From assembly GCA_012270065.1 (NCBI GenBank), contig JAAXJB010000039.1, positions 392,479-456,478 of the forward strand: 64,000 nt of DNA, given 5' to 3'. The translations under genes were made by a program, and so were the position numbers. The notes beneath the pieces are model-generated. The model had not been told where the DNA came from, did not search any database, and saw only the letters and a program-made list of their open reading frames with translations. The DNA is from Rubripirellula sp. Lineage in GTDB: Bacteria; Planctomycetota; Planctomycetia; Pirellulales; Pirellulaceae. This document shows positions 53,962-62,503 of this stretch, one piece after another (the stretch's first letter is position 1; each line of letters starts with the position of its first letter).

Positions 53962-55467
53962 ATGGTAGCCATGAATGGTGCCGTTTACCTAATCGGAGCA
54001 GGCCCCGGGGATCCCGGCCTGCTGACAATCCGAGGAGCTGAATTATTAGCGAAGGCCGATGTCGTCCTTTACGACGGACTGAGCAATTCTGACCTTCTCC
54101 TGCACGCCCCCCAAGCAGAACACATCTGTGTTGGGAAACATGGACAATCGCGCATTTGGAAACAGAGTGAAATCATTCAAGAAATCCTGCATCATGCAAT
54201 GTCGGGCAGAATCGTGGCCCGGCTCAAAGGGGGCGACCCCGCCGTCTTTGCTCGAACCGCTGAAGAAGTCGAAGCAGTGAGATCTGCAGGCTTACAATTT
54301 GAAATTGTGCCGGGAATCACCGCCGCATTGGCTGCTGGCTCATTTGCTGGAATTCCGATCACCCATCGTGGACTCGCCTCGGCTGTTGCCTTGGTAACTG
54401 GACATGAAGAACCATCCAAATCCCAATCCGCTTTGGACTGGAATGCACTGGCAAAGTTCCCGGGAACCTTGGTTATCTACATGGGAGTCACGACAGCCGA
54501 ATCGTGGACTCAAGCGCTCCTTCAAGCTGGAAAAGCGGCTGATACCCCAGCAGCCCTGATAAGGCGTTGCAGTCTTCCTGATCAACAAACCATTCACTGC
54601 CGGCTAGATGAGATTGCCGGTCACCTGACACCGGCAAGCCGGTTTCGGCCGCCCGTGATTGTGATTCTTGGTGAAGTAACCCAACTGGCAACAACCATGA
54701 ACTGGATTCAGGATCGCCCACTTATCGGCCGGACAGTTCTCGTTACACGTCCCGAGGAACAAGCTGAAGCTCTGGCCAAACCACTGCGAGACTTAGGTGC
54801 TCGAGTGCTCAAGCAACCGGCCATTGCGATTGAACCACCGCAAGATTGGCAACCAGTCGACTCGGCTATTGCCAAGTTGAGCGAATATGACCTGCTCATT
54901 TTCTGCAGTCACAATGGAGTTCAGTTTTTCCTCAACCGACTCGAAACGCGCGGTGGCGATATGCGAGCGTTGGCAGGACTGGAAATTGGCTGCATCGGAA
55001 AAAAAACTGCTGCTGCACTTGAACAATTTCACCTGCATTGTGATTTAATGCCAGACACATTCCATGCGGAAGCAATGGCGAGTCTGATTGGTCCACGAGT
55101 AAATGGAAAACGCATCATCGTGATCCGTGCGAGTCGTGGGAATGACCAACTTGCAATGCAGTTGGCGGCACTGGGGGGTAATGTGACGCAAGTGATTGCG
55201 TATCAACACAGCGATGTGACTATGTGCGATACAAGCATCAACGAAGCCGTATCAAATGGCGAAGTTGACTGGATCACTGTCACAAGCAGTGCCACCGCTG
55301 AAAGTTTGCACCGCATGTTTCCCGACTCAATGAATTCCATGAAAATTGCCAGTCTCAGTCCTATCACCTCCAGAAAACTCAAAGAACTTGGCTACCCGAT
55401 TCAGGCAGAAGCAAGTCCCTTCACGATCGAGGCATTAGTCGAAGCATTAGTGAAAGCAGAACAATGA
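53962..55467 (+). CDS. cobA-hemD: uroporphyrinogen-III C-methyltransferase / uroporphyrinogen-III synthase fusion
   Basis: Bifunctional tetrapyrrole enzyme. The N-terminal part is SUMT (VYLIGAGPGDPGLLTIRGAELLAKADVVLYDGL, RLKGGDPAVFARTAEEVE, PGITAALAAGSFAGIPITHRG, GTLVIYMGV), which methylates uroporphyrinogen III to precorrin-2. The C-terminal part, after about residue 255, is HemD (TVLVTRPEEQAEALAKPLRDLGARVLKQPAI, FCSHNGVQFFLNRL, WITVTSSATAESL), which closes hydroxymethylbilane to uroporphyrinogen III. The join places consecutive steps on one chain. The best starts are ATG 53962 or 53971; the longer GTG reading from 53863 adds residues with no homology. The AhpD-like gene overlaps its stop by four bases. 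Confidence 0.93.
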   Translation: MVAMNGAVYLIGAGPGDPGLLTIRGAELLAKADVVLYDGLSNSDLLLHAPQAEHICVGKHGQSRIWKQSEIIQEILHHAMSGRIVARLKGGDPAVFARTAEEVEAVRSAGLQFEIVPGITAALAAGSFAGIPITHRGLASAVALVTGHEEPSKSQSALDWNALAKFPGTLVIYMGVTTAESWTQALLQAGKAADTPAALIRRCSLPDQQTIHCRLDEIAGHLTPASRFRPPVIVILGEVTQLATTMNWIQDRPLIGRTVLVTRPEEQAEALAKPLRDLGARVLKQPAIAIEPPQDWQPVDSAIAKLSEYDLLIFCSHNGVQFFLNRLETRGGDMRALAGLEIGCIGKKTAAALEQFHLHCDLMPDTFHAEAMASLIGPRVNGKRIIVIRASRGNDQLAMQLAALGGNVTQVIAYQHSDVTMCDTSINEAVSNGEVDWITVTSSATAESLHRMFPDSMNSMKIASLSPITSRKLKELGYPIQAEASPFTIEALVEALVKAEQ

Positions 55468-55781
55468 TTCCAAAACGTTATCAAAAGATGCATCAATCAC
55501 ATCCCGAATTGATGGAGGCATATGAATCCTTTGGAAAAGCAGCCAAGGACGCAGGGCCGCTATCCGCAAGAGAAATTGCATTGGTAAAATTAGCCATCTC
55601 ACTGGGTGCGGGCCTGGAAGGTGCTTCTCATTCCCACTGCCGCAAAGCATTGGAAGCAGGCTGCCAACCTGAAGATTTGACACATGTCTCCATTCTCACC
55701 GCCCCCACACTCGGGTTTCCATCCATGATGCGATCAAAATCCTGGGTAGAAGCTGTCATACCGGATCCAAATAACGACTGA
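55464..55781 (+). CDS. carboxymuconolactone decarboxylase / AhpD-like family protein
   Basis: A 105-residue all-helical protein of the CMD/AhpD superfamily. AAKDAGPLSAREIALVKLAISLGAGLEGASHSHCRKALEAGCQPEDLTHV covers the family core, but the AhpD CxxC redox pair is reduced to a single Cys (SHSHC), so a thiol-disulphide role is doubtful. The start ATG overlaps the stop of the CobA-HemD gene (ATGA), pointing to translational coupling; mobA follows seven bases after its stop, so the three genes form an operon. Confidence 0.83.
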   Translation: MIPKRYQKMHQSHPELMEAYESFGKAAKDAGPLSAREIALVKLAISLGAGLEGASHSHCRKALEAGCQPEDLTHVSILTAPTLGFPSMMRSKSWVEAVIPDPNND

Positions 55782-55788
55782 ACCCATC

Positions 55789-56337
55789 ATGGCTACTGTT
55801 TTGGGTGTCGTCCTCTGTGGCGGAGCTTCTTCCCGGATGGGACGTGACAAGGCAAAAATCGAACTTGCCAGTGGAATGAACTTCCTCGAGCACGCTGTGG
55901 AAAGATTGAAACCGGTCTGTGATGAAGTCTGCCTTGCTGGAAGATCCCACTGGAATGACAGCCTCGTCGCATTACCTGACCCGACTCCAAATCGCGGACC
56001 AATTTTCGGTGTCCTCGAAGCAATCCGGTATGCGATGCAACGGCATCACGCATGCCTGATTACACCCGTCGATATGCCGCATCTCACTTGTCACGACCTG
56101 CAAAAACTCGTGTCTGGCTGGCAAACCGACGATCGGCTCACCTACGCAGTCAGTCAGCCAGATCAAAAAGTGCAGCCACTAGTTGGGGTTTACCCCATTC
56201 ATCTCCATGACTCCATTTCACAACACGCAACATTCGACGCAAGTCTTACTCGTTGGATCAAAAGTCAACCTGCAACGGTAATCGCTTTGGAAGAATCACA
56301 TTGCCAGAACATCAATCATCCTGAGGATCTGCCCTGA
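55789..56337 (+). CDS. mobA: molybdenum cofactor guanylyltransferase
   Basis: Transfers GMP to molybdopterin to make the guanine dinucleotide cofactor. The nucleotide-binding loop VVLCGGASSRMGRDKAKIEL is textbook, followed by ITPVDMPHL (Asp for metal and GTP) and QKVQPLVGVYP. The length, 182 aa, is normal. It is the last gene of the cobA-hemD operon; moeA, the molybdate inserting step, lies about 2.7 kb on, beyond the Tad cluster. Confidence 0.92.
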   Translation: MATVLGVVLCGGASSRMGRDKAKIELASGMNFLEHAVERLKPVCDEVCLAGRSHWNDSLVALPDPTPNRGPIFGVLEAIRYAMQRHHACLITPVDMPHLTCHDLQKLVSGWQTDDRLTYAVSQPDQKVQPLVGVYPIHLHDSISQHATFDASLTRWIKSQPATVIALEESHCQNINHPEDLP

Positions 56338-56365
56338 CAAAACGTTGTCACCCTGAATCTCACTG

Positions 56366-56782
56366 TCAATGCTCTCGCCGCATACAAGTCTCAGCAACAA
56401 TCTCACTTGGAGCAAAGCTGAAGTATCCCGGCAACCAGCTGATACTATTGATCCCCACGCTCACACGTACAGTGACTTCGGAACCTGGCTCGGCTGACTC
56501 GAGATTCGTTGGATCGGTCACAATCACCGATTCCTCGATTCCTTGAACGAGAAGTTCATCTTGGATTATTTGAGTCACCTCACCTAGACTTCCCATTGGT
56601 CTTACGGCGACACGTGCGCCCTCACGTGTCGCATGAGTTATCGTCTGCTTCACAAGCATCAAACGGCTAATTTCAATCAGCCCGAATGTGAAGAGAATCA
56701 TCACAGGAGCAATCACTGCAAACTCGACAGCAGAACTGCCTCGCCTTGCAGTCAAAACGCGTTGGTAAATTGCTTTTTTCAT
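56366..56782 (-). CDS. TadE-like pseudopilin
   Basis: A 138-residue protein with an N-terminal type IV-like/TadE segment: short basic head, then RRGSSAVEFAVIAPVMILFTFGLIEISRLMLV, where E-F-A-V at the start of the helix is the TadE signature, followed by a periplasmic domain with AVRPMGSLGEV and a C-terminal Cys. TadE is an accessory of tight-adherence (Flp) pili. It is the third gene of a cluster with a TadG-like and an unknown secreted protein; no pilin or secretion ATPase gene is in the window. Confidence 0.88.
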   Translation of the reverse strand: MKKAIYQRVLTARRGSSAVEFAVIAPVMILFTFGLIEISRLMLVKQTITHATREGARVAVRPMGSLGEVTQIIQDELLVQGIEESVIVTDPTNLESAEPGSEVTVRVSVGINSISWLPGYFSFAPSEIVAETCMRREH

Positions 56783-56818
56783 GACAGTGTTTCCCAGATG
56801 AATTGATACTTCTTTTCG

Positions 56819-57985
56819 CTATTCAACCAGCATGACTGGCGTCAATAAATGACTTGAGTGGTTCTGTCCTGACCAATCAACTTTGATCCCTCGACCAACC
56901 ACCGTCGCCGGCTGCACAATGACCCTCTTCTGACTTTTCTTTCCTGTTAACTTGACGTCAAGAATTCGAACCCCTTCAAACTTTACAATTGTGAAGACTG
57001 AATTATTGCCCTGGCCAGAGACTTCTGTGAATATTGGCACGATCCGCGTCTTTCCAATCAAACTGGCCAGCTCATCTTTGATACCTGCACTGATCCCGGT
57101 ATCTCCATTGAGATGCAACTCACCATGTTCATCAAATACCAATGGCTTTCCCAGATCCACAAAGTCCTGACGGGAGATTCCATGAAGGATCTGACGAGCC
57201 AGATCGTTTGTACTGTTGTTTGAATCCCCAATATCCACTGTTCCGCGATTACCTGGTGCCCCAGTGCCTTTTGGATACAGGTTGGTCTCAAAAATACCAT
57301 CACTCCCCGCGACAACTTCGCCATTTTCCATCATGTAGTCATCTACGGTGCTGCCAGCTACAGCAGCCTCCCAACTATCAAGGTCCAAGGCGAGTGGCAG
57401 GATCCCGCGGGTCTCATGAACCGTAGGCGGCTCGAAAAAACCTGCGACGGAGCTGAACATCGCTGCTATGGCAGTCGTTTTCAATTCCTGACTTTCACGG
57501 CCTGTCAACGCTGCGTAGAACAGTGGTAATTCAGTATTTGTGCCGTTGTCTCTTCGCAGGGTAATCCGGACTGCTTGTGCCTCACTGACATTCGCCAGAC
57601 TCCATCCGGTAACTGGATCATATTTTCCCAGTTCGACATCCGCTTGTGTTACCAAGGGTGTGATTTCACCTACATGATTGTTGGCAGCAACATGATTCGC
57701 TGCGTCCGCTACAAGTAAAGGTAAATTATTACCCAACTCAGCACTTTCTGCGCGTTGCGCAAATATCTCCCAGCAACCCGCCATGGCTGCAGCATCTGCC
57801 GATCGCCGTAATTCTGTTTCGGCCACATGGATGTAACCAAGGTCAATTGTGATTGCCATCAGAGTTGCGAGGGTAACCATAAGGAATACACCCAGGACAG
57901 CGGCTGCTCCACGATGCAAGTGCTTCCCCGGAAAGCGCTTCACCGGACTATCCAATGAACCGCGTGCTTTATCTTCATTCGTCAT
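56819..57985 (-). CDS. TadG-like (putative Flp pilus assembly) protein
   Basis: A 388-residue protein. The start at 57985 has GGAG eight bases upstream. After a basic region, RGAAAVLGVFLMVTLATLMAITIDLGYIHVAETELRRSADAAAMAGCW is the TadG-type helix and the post-helix segment of the 'Tad' domain; the rest is a predominantly beta periplasmic region. An ATG at 58030 overlaps the preceding stop and would add 15 residues that spoil the N-terminus. TadG-like proteins help anchor or assemble Flp pili. It precedes tadE-like by 36 bases. Confidence 0.87.
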   Translation of the reverse strand: MTNEDKARGSLDSPVKRFPGKHLHRGAAAVLGVFLMVTLATLMAITIDLGYIHVAETELRRSADAAAMAGCWEIFAQRAESAELGNNLPLLVADAANHVAANNHVGEITPLVTQADVELGKYDPVTGWSLANVSEAQAVRITLRRDNGTNTELPLFYAALTGRESQELKTTAIAAMFSSVAGFFEPPTVHETRGILPLALDLDSWEAAVAGSTVDDYMMENGEVVAGSDGIFETNLYPKGTGAPGNRGTVDIGDSNNSTNDLARQILHGISRQDFVDLGKPLVFDEHGELHLNGDTGISAGIKDELASLIGKTRIVPIFTEVSGQGNNSVFTIVKFEGVRILDVKLTGKKSQKRVIVQPATVVGRGIKVDWSGQNHSSHLLTPVMLVE

Positions 57986-57993
57986 TGCTGTAT

Positions 57994-57997
57994 CTCC
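57994..57997 (-). promoter_or_regulatory. ribosome binding site deciding the TadG-like start
   Basis: GGAG on the minus strand, eight bases before the ATG at 57985-57983. It favours this start over the ATG at 58030, which sits in a TAATG overlap with the preceding gene. Confidence 0.65.
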
Positions 57998-58029
57998 AGG
58001 CAGACAAGGAAACTTGTAGCAGAAGTCCA

Positions 58030-58692
58030 TTAGAAATTTTCAAGTTCAAGGTTCTGGTTTTCAGCAAGAACCTCAACACGACCATCTGTGTAAAAGCGTC
58101 TCACAGCTTTGAGAGTGACACGGGAGACGCGGTTCTTACCGAAACCAATATCAACATTCTCAATACTCTGCTGATAACGGTAATTCGCAAGATTCACGCT
58201 GTTTCCGGGAATCATTCGCACCAGGTATCCTGCCCCACCAAAGTTTCCCCAATCGCGACCGTAACCATCGCGAACCGCGTACCACGTACTTTGGTTGATT
58301 ACTGCCATGACGCTTGTCCAGCGGATGCAATCGTCGTCGGTGGTCAGATTCTTTCGCGTCGCACTGCGCGTCTCGTCCACGGCGCGGTCTTCCATCAGTG
58401 CCGCAACATGGAAACCGCCGCTCGAATAATCATCAGCCGCGTGATAATTCATTTGCAGCTGAAAATAACTGTCGTCCAACAGATGGTTGGGCGACATGAA
58501 GAAAGTGATCTGTGGAGAATTGTTGGTTGCATCGGGTTCATTCACCACGAGCTCCCAATCCTCTTCGATCTTGTAGACCGATGGCTCTCCAGCAAAAGCC
58601 ATCTGGGCTATCGGGCTTCCAAAGAGCCCAAGCGTTAACCCAAGAAGTGCCAAAATCGGCTTGCGCAGCAAGGCGCCACTACGATGCAACAT
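58030..58692 (-). CDS. exported protein of unknown function in the Tad cluster
   Basis: A 220-residue protein with a signal peptide (ALLGLTLGLFGSPIAQMAFA) and a beta-rich mature part (EDWELVVNEPDATNNSPQITFFMSP, YFQLQMNYHAADDYSSGGFHVAALM, TWYAVRDGYGRDWGNFGGAGYLVRM, RVEVLAENQNLELENF). The pattern with a Trp-Glu-Leu-Val-Val start resembles lectin or laminin-G-like sandwiches; I cannot name a family. It is the first gene of the Tad cluster and its stop overlaps an ATG of the next frame. Confidence 0.75.
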   Translation of the reverse strand: MLHRSGALLRKPILALLGLTLGLFGSPIAQMAFAGEPSVYKIEEDWELVVNEPDATNNSPQITFFMSPNHLLDDSYFQLQMNYHAADDYSSGGFHVAALMEDRAVDETRSATRKNLTTDDDCIRWTSVMAVINQSTWYAVRDGYGRDWGNFGGAGYLVRMIPGNSVNLANYRYQQSIENVDIGFGKNRVSRVTLKAVRRFYTDGRVEVLAENQNLELENF

Positions 58693-58759
58693 CGTTACGC
58701 TCCCAAACTAGAGTGACTCAAGGTCAATCCTTCAATTCAACCGTTCGGCGGTCTGGCGA

Positions 58760-58775
58760 TCCGTCAATTGACGGA
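58760..58775. promoter_or_regulatory. 16-bp perfect palindrome upstream of the Tad cluster
   Basis: TCCGTCAATTGACGGA, about 70 bases upstream of the first Tad-cluster start on the minus strand, in the 357-base gap that also precedes moeA. It could bind a dimeric regulator. The rest of the gap (58693-59049) holds no credible gene. Confidence 0.45.
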
Positions 58776-59049
58776 CCCATGACTTTGCGTCCCACACTTA
58801 CGTGTGGTTTGCCTTTATCGTGGAGAATAAAGTGGAGAGCGGAAGAAGATGAAAAAGTTGACTTGCCAATGGAAACCTTATGCCAACTGTTCCCAACAGG
58901 CGGCTACTTTACAGGTCAATTGTCGTACGTGTTTGATAATGACTCTCAGCTATATGCAATTTGACGGTTGTAACGATTAGTCGAATTACTTAAGTTTCGC
59001 GGCGCAAAGACCCGTTTAAACGCCATCCCATCGAAGTAAAACGCCAAAA

Positions 59050-60240
59050 ATGAAATTCAAACTTCCTAATGAAGCCTTAATCTCTCTTTCACATGAATTG
59101 CAGCCTGTTTCAACCGAAGCGCTCGAAACAAACCACCAAGGCAGAATTCTGGCGGGTACAGTCACCGCCGATCGTGATAGCCCAGCGGCGGATGTTTCGG
59201 CTATGGATGGTTACGCAATTCGCATGACTCAAGTGCAGCCCGAGGCATCCCTGCCTGTCATGGGTGAATCAGCTGCGGGTTCGCCAGCTCCGGAGATGCC
59301 ATCCCATGGAGTATTGCGTATTTTCACGGGAGCGATCGTTCCTCAGGGATGTGATGCCGTCATCAAACGTGAAGATACCGAAGAATTGGGCTCGGAAATC
59401 CGGCTCAAGTTGTCTCCCGCTGAAATATCCGAGGGCCAACATATTCGCCGAGCTGGCGAAAATGCCACGAAAGGCTCAACCGTCCTCAAACCCGGCATCG
59501 AGATCAACGGTGCCCATAAAGCTACCATGGCTAACTTTGGATGCTCAACAGTTGCTGCGTTCCGGCCTGTTCGAGTCACCATCCTGACAACAGGAAACGA
59601 AGTTGGGACCTTTCAGCAGGAAGCTCCCATGCCATGGCAACTCAGGGACAGTAACCGTGAATCAATCGCAACTCTCCTTGCTGCACGCAACTGGATCTCG
59701 ATCGTCTCAGTCGAACACTGCATCGATGACCGAAACCAACTGCATGACACACTGGCTGACCGTCTGAAGACGTCAGATGCCATCCTGATGACAGGCGGGG
59801 TATCCATGGGAGACTACGACTATGTTCCCGATGTAATAAGAGACCTCGGTGGCAAGGTGGTTTTTCATGGTCTCCCAATCCGCCCAGGCAAACCTGTCCT
59901 CGGTGCCGCAACCAATGACGGAAAGCTACTTTTGGGGCTACCGGGAAATCCAGTCAGTGCCACCATTGGCTGCCAACGCCTGGGCATTCCTCTACTTGCC
60001 TGCATGGCAGGAAAAAGCGATTGGCTACCCAAAGCACCAGTAGTACAACTTGCAAACAGTGGAAACAAATCCATACCGTTAACTTGGCTGCGATTGGCAA
60101 AGCTGGTTGACAATGGAGTGGCTGAACCTGTCATCACGCAAGGCTCGGGAGACCTGGTGTCACTTGGTAACAGCGACGGATTTGTAGAGGTTCCACCCCA
60201 ACAGAGTGGAGAAGGTCCCTGGCCATTTTATGCCTGGTAA
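59050..60240 (+). CDS. moeA: molybdopterin molybdotransferase
   Basis: Inserts molybdate into adenylated molybdopterin. In 396 aa the domain order is standard: SPAADVSAMDGYAI near residue 55, GIVPQGCDAVIKRED-like TGAIVPQGCDAVIKREDTEE, HIRRAGEN, the MoaB/Mog-like domain with VTILTTGNEV and LMTGGVSMGDYDYV, the RPGKPVLGA and GLPGNPVSATIGC segment, and a C-terminal beta-barrel. The ATG at 59050 is the only good start. It is divergent from the Tad cluster; mobA is about 2.7 kb away. Confidence 0.94.
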   Translation: MKFKLPNEALISLSHELQPVSTEALETNHQGRILAGTVTADRDSPAADVSAMDGYAIRMTQVQPEASLPVMGESAAGSPAPEMPSHGVLRIFTGAIVPQGCDAVIKREDTEELGSEIRLKLSPAEISEGQHIRRAGENATKGSTVLKPGIEINGAHKATMANFGCSTVAAFRPVRVTILTTGNEVGTFQQEAPMPWQLRDSNRESIATLLAARNWISIVSVEHCIDDRNQLHDTLADRLKTSDAILMTGGVSMGDYDYVPDVIRDLGGKVVFHGLPIRPGKPVLGAATNDGKLLLGLPGNPVSATIGCQRLGIPLLACMAGKSDWLPKAPVVQLANSGNKSIPLTWLRLAKLVDNGVAEPVITQGSGDLVSLGNSDGFVEVPPQQSGEGPWPFYAW

Positions 60241-60439
60241 AAAGAGCATCTGCGGGAAATGAACCGTGAAAACAGCATGACTCGCCTTGATGCCAGAAAG
60301 CGAAGTGTAAGCTCAGCTTCATACTTGGGATCCAAGTCCGGATGGTGCCAAACCATTTGAGAAACACCCCGAATTTTCAAAATCACCATGATCTTCATTG
60401 CTTGCCATCTCAATCTTTGAACGTTTCAACCAACAGGCT

Positions 60440-60997
60440 ATGACACAGGAACCCACCAATCCCTATCAGCCAGTCGCCTCGTTAACTGATGAAAATGAGC
60501 ACGGCAAATCCGAGATACAGTTCCAACTGACACGGCGTATCCTTCGAACGGGTGAATCGAGGTACGTGATCTATGCGTCTTCAAACCGCCGGCTCATCGC
60601 CTCGCTGGCAATCATTACTCTGAGTACCATTTTGTTCATCGCAGCTCTGCCCTACGGCATTCATACGTTCATCACGTCGATGATTATTACGTTAGTGGGC
60701 GCAGCGTTTGTATACTCAGCGTTGTTGTACCGATCCAGAATTGAGGCTCGCCAAAACCTGATCCAATACGGAATGGTTGATGGCGCGACCTGTACAGTCT
60801 CCATGTCCGCTGGCCAATTCACGTTCACGACACCTGCAGGAAAATTTCATTGGCCTGCAAGCGACTTGAGAATCTACAGAATTCCCAAAGGCCACCTGCT
60901 GTTGCCACGTGAGCGAGTTTTCCTGATGATTCCAAAAGCAAACGACTCGACACGTGCAGAATACAAACAATTGATCAAAGCCATCAAAAGCCATTGA
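60440..60997 (+). CDS. membrane protein with YcxB-like C-terminal part
   Basis: From ATG 60440 (MTQEPTNPYQPVASL, the NPYxP start common in planctomycetal membrane proteins) it has 185 aa. Two hydrophobic helices at about residues 55-100 (LIASLAIITLSTILFIAALPYG, FITSMIITLVGAAFVYSALLY) are followed by a soluble segment that reads like YcxB domains: FTFTTPAGKFHWPASDLRIYRIPKGHLLLPRERVFLMIPK. The function is unknown. A start at 60398 is possible but adds 14 atypical residues. It converges with the DUF1501 gene. Confidence 0.75.
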   Translation: MTQEPTNPYQPVASLTDENEHGKSEIQFQLTRRILRTGESRYVIYASSNRRLIASLAIITLSTILFIAALPYGIHTFITSMIITLVGAAFVYSALLYRSRIEARQNLIQYGMVDGATCTVSMSAGQFTFTTPAGKFHWPASDLRIYRIPKGHLLLPRERVFLMIPKANDSTRAEYKQLIKAIKSH

Positions 60998-61054
60998 GAA
61001 TCGATGACAAGCACAACCCACGGTGCGGGTTCGATCAGCAACCGAATACCGGCA

Positions 61055-62446
61055 TCAGGCCAGAATATCAGTGGCTACGTTGCCATGTACATCTGTCAGA
61101 CGAAAATCACGGCCTGCATACCGGTACGTCAATTGCTCATGATCAAGTCCCATTAGATGCAGGATGGTTGCGTGCCAGTCATGGATGTGGCACTTGTTCT
61201 CGACGGCTTCATAACCGTGCTCATCGGTTGCTCCATAGCTATAGCCACCCTTCACACCTCCACCAGCCATCCATGTGGTATAGCCTTTGTTGTTGTGATT
61301 TCGGCCATCTCCGCCCTGTGCCGCTGGTGTCCGTCCGAATTCTCCACCCCAAATCACCAAAGTGTCTTTCAACAAGCCACGTTGTTTCAAGTCTCGCAGA
61401 AGTCCTGCGATGGGCAAATCGCAAGCCTCAGCGCGGGCTTTATGATCTGTTGTCAGATTTACATGCTGGTCCCAATTTCCATGGGTGACCTCCACGAACC
61501 GAACCCCCGCTTCGACAAAACGTCGGGCCAGCAGGCACTGTTTACCGAAATTGGAAGTCGCTGTCTCATTGATTCCATACATGCTGAGTGTCTTTTCGCT
61601 CTCGCCCGACGTATCCATCAGTTCGGGCATGGCGTCCTGCATCCGAAATGCCAATTCATATGATTCAATCACTCCCTCTACACCGGGATGATACTGGTCG
61701 CGTTGCAACTTACCCCGATTCAATGACTGAATGTAATCCAACTGCCTTCGTTGCTGTTTATCGGAGAGCTTTGGATTTTTGATATCCGGAACCGATTCAC
61801 CACCGCCATCTCTGGAAAAGCGTGGAATGCTGCGTCCGCTTCGTCCCACCTTTGTCCCACCATAAATGGCTGGCAAAAATGAACTACCATAATTTCGCGC
61901 CGTTCCGGATGGAGGACTCAGTGATACAAAACCAGGCAAGCTGTCGTTCTCTGTTCCGAGACCATAAAGTGTCCACGCACCCAACGATGGTCGAATGAAC
62001 TGCGCCGTTCCTGTATGCATCTGCGTCAAGGCGCCGGGATGCACTGGCTGATCACATTGCATAGAGCGGATCAGGCAGAGATCGTCGGCTTGTTTTGCGA
62101 CCTCTGGAAATACATCCGAAATCCACAATCCGCTGTCACCTCGTTGGCGAAATTGCCACGGTGACTTGAGCAAGGAACCACCATACTTACCGCGTTTGCC
62201 ATGGTCCCTGGCCAACTGTGGCTTGTAGTCGAAGGTATCAACATGAGAGGGTCCTCCCTGCATGCACAGAAAAATCACCCGTTTGGCTCGCGGGGCAAAG
62301 TGCGGTGATTTTGGTGCGAGCGGATTCAGATCAGACGCTTTCGAGTTTCCAACGCCTTGTGCCGCCGCACGATTAGCGAGGCCTGCAAACGCAAGATACC
62401 CAAATCCAGCAGACACAGATTTTAGAACATTTCGACGAGAATGCAT
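61055..62446 (-). CDS. DUF1501 (sulfatase-like fold) exported protein
   Basis: A 463-residue protein with a Tat-type signal (SRRNVLKSVSAGFGYLAFAGLA). The DUF1501 core is clear: AKRVIFLCMQGGPSHVDTFDYKP, LCLIRSMQCDQPVHPGALTQMHTG, RFVEVTHGNWDQHVNL, LVIWGGEFGRTPAAQGGDGRNHNNKGYTTWMAGGGVKGG and the ending WHATILHLMGLDHEQLTYRYAGRDFRLTDV. The fold is that of alkaline-phosphatase/sulfatase superfamily enzymes but the substrate is unknown. It follows the DUF1553 gene by 57 bases; the pair is a hallmark of Planctomycetota. Confidence 0.94.
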   Translation of the reverse strand: MHSRRNVLKSVSAGFGYLAFAGLANRAAAQGVGNSKASDLNPLAPKSPHFAPRAKRVIFLCMQGGPSHVDTFDYKPQLARDHGKRGKYGGSLLKSPWQFRQRGDSGLWISDVFPEVAKQADDLCLIRSMQCDQPVHPGALTQMHTGTAQFIRPSLGAWTLYGLGTENDSLPGFVSLSPPSGTARNYGSSFLPAIYGGTKVGRSGRSIPRFSRDGGGESVPDIKNPKLSDKQQRRQLDYIQSLNRGKLQRDQYHPGVEGVIESYELAFRMQDAMPELMDTSGESEKTLSMYGINETATSNFGKQCLLARRFVEAGVRFVEVTHGNWDQHVNLTTDHKARAEACDLPIAGLLRDLKQRGLLKDTLVIWGGEFGRTPAAQGGDGRNHNNKGYTTWMAGGGVKGGYSYGATDEHGYEAVENKCHIHDWHATILHLMGLDHEQLTYRYAGRDFRLTDVHGNVATDILA

Positions 62447-62503
62447 GAGAATGAGTCCATTGTATTTTGAGGCAGGACTCCGTTGAGAGTCCTCAAAGAA
62501 GCA

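Noticed and set aside
57955-58638. 227-codon open frame on the plus strand
   Set aside because: Antisense to the TadG-like gene start and the exported protein; no motifs and poor composition.
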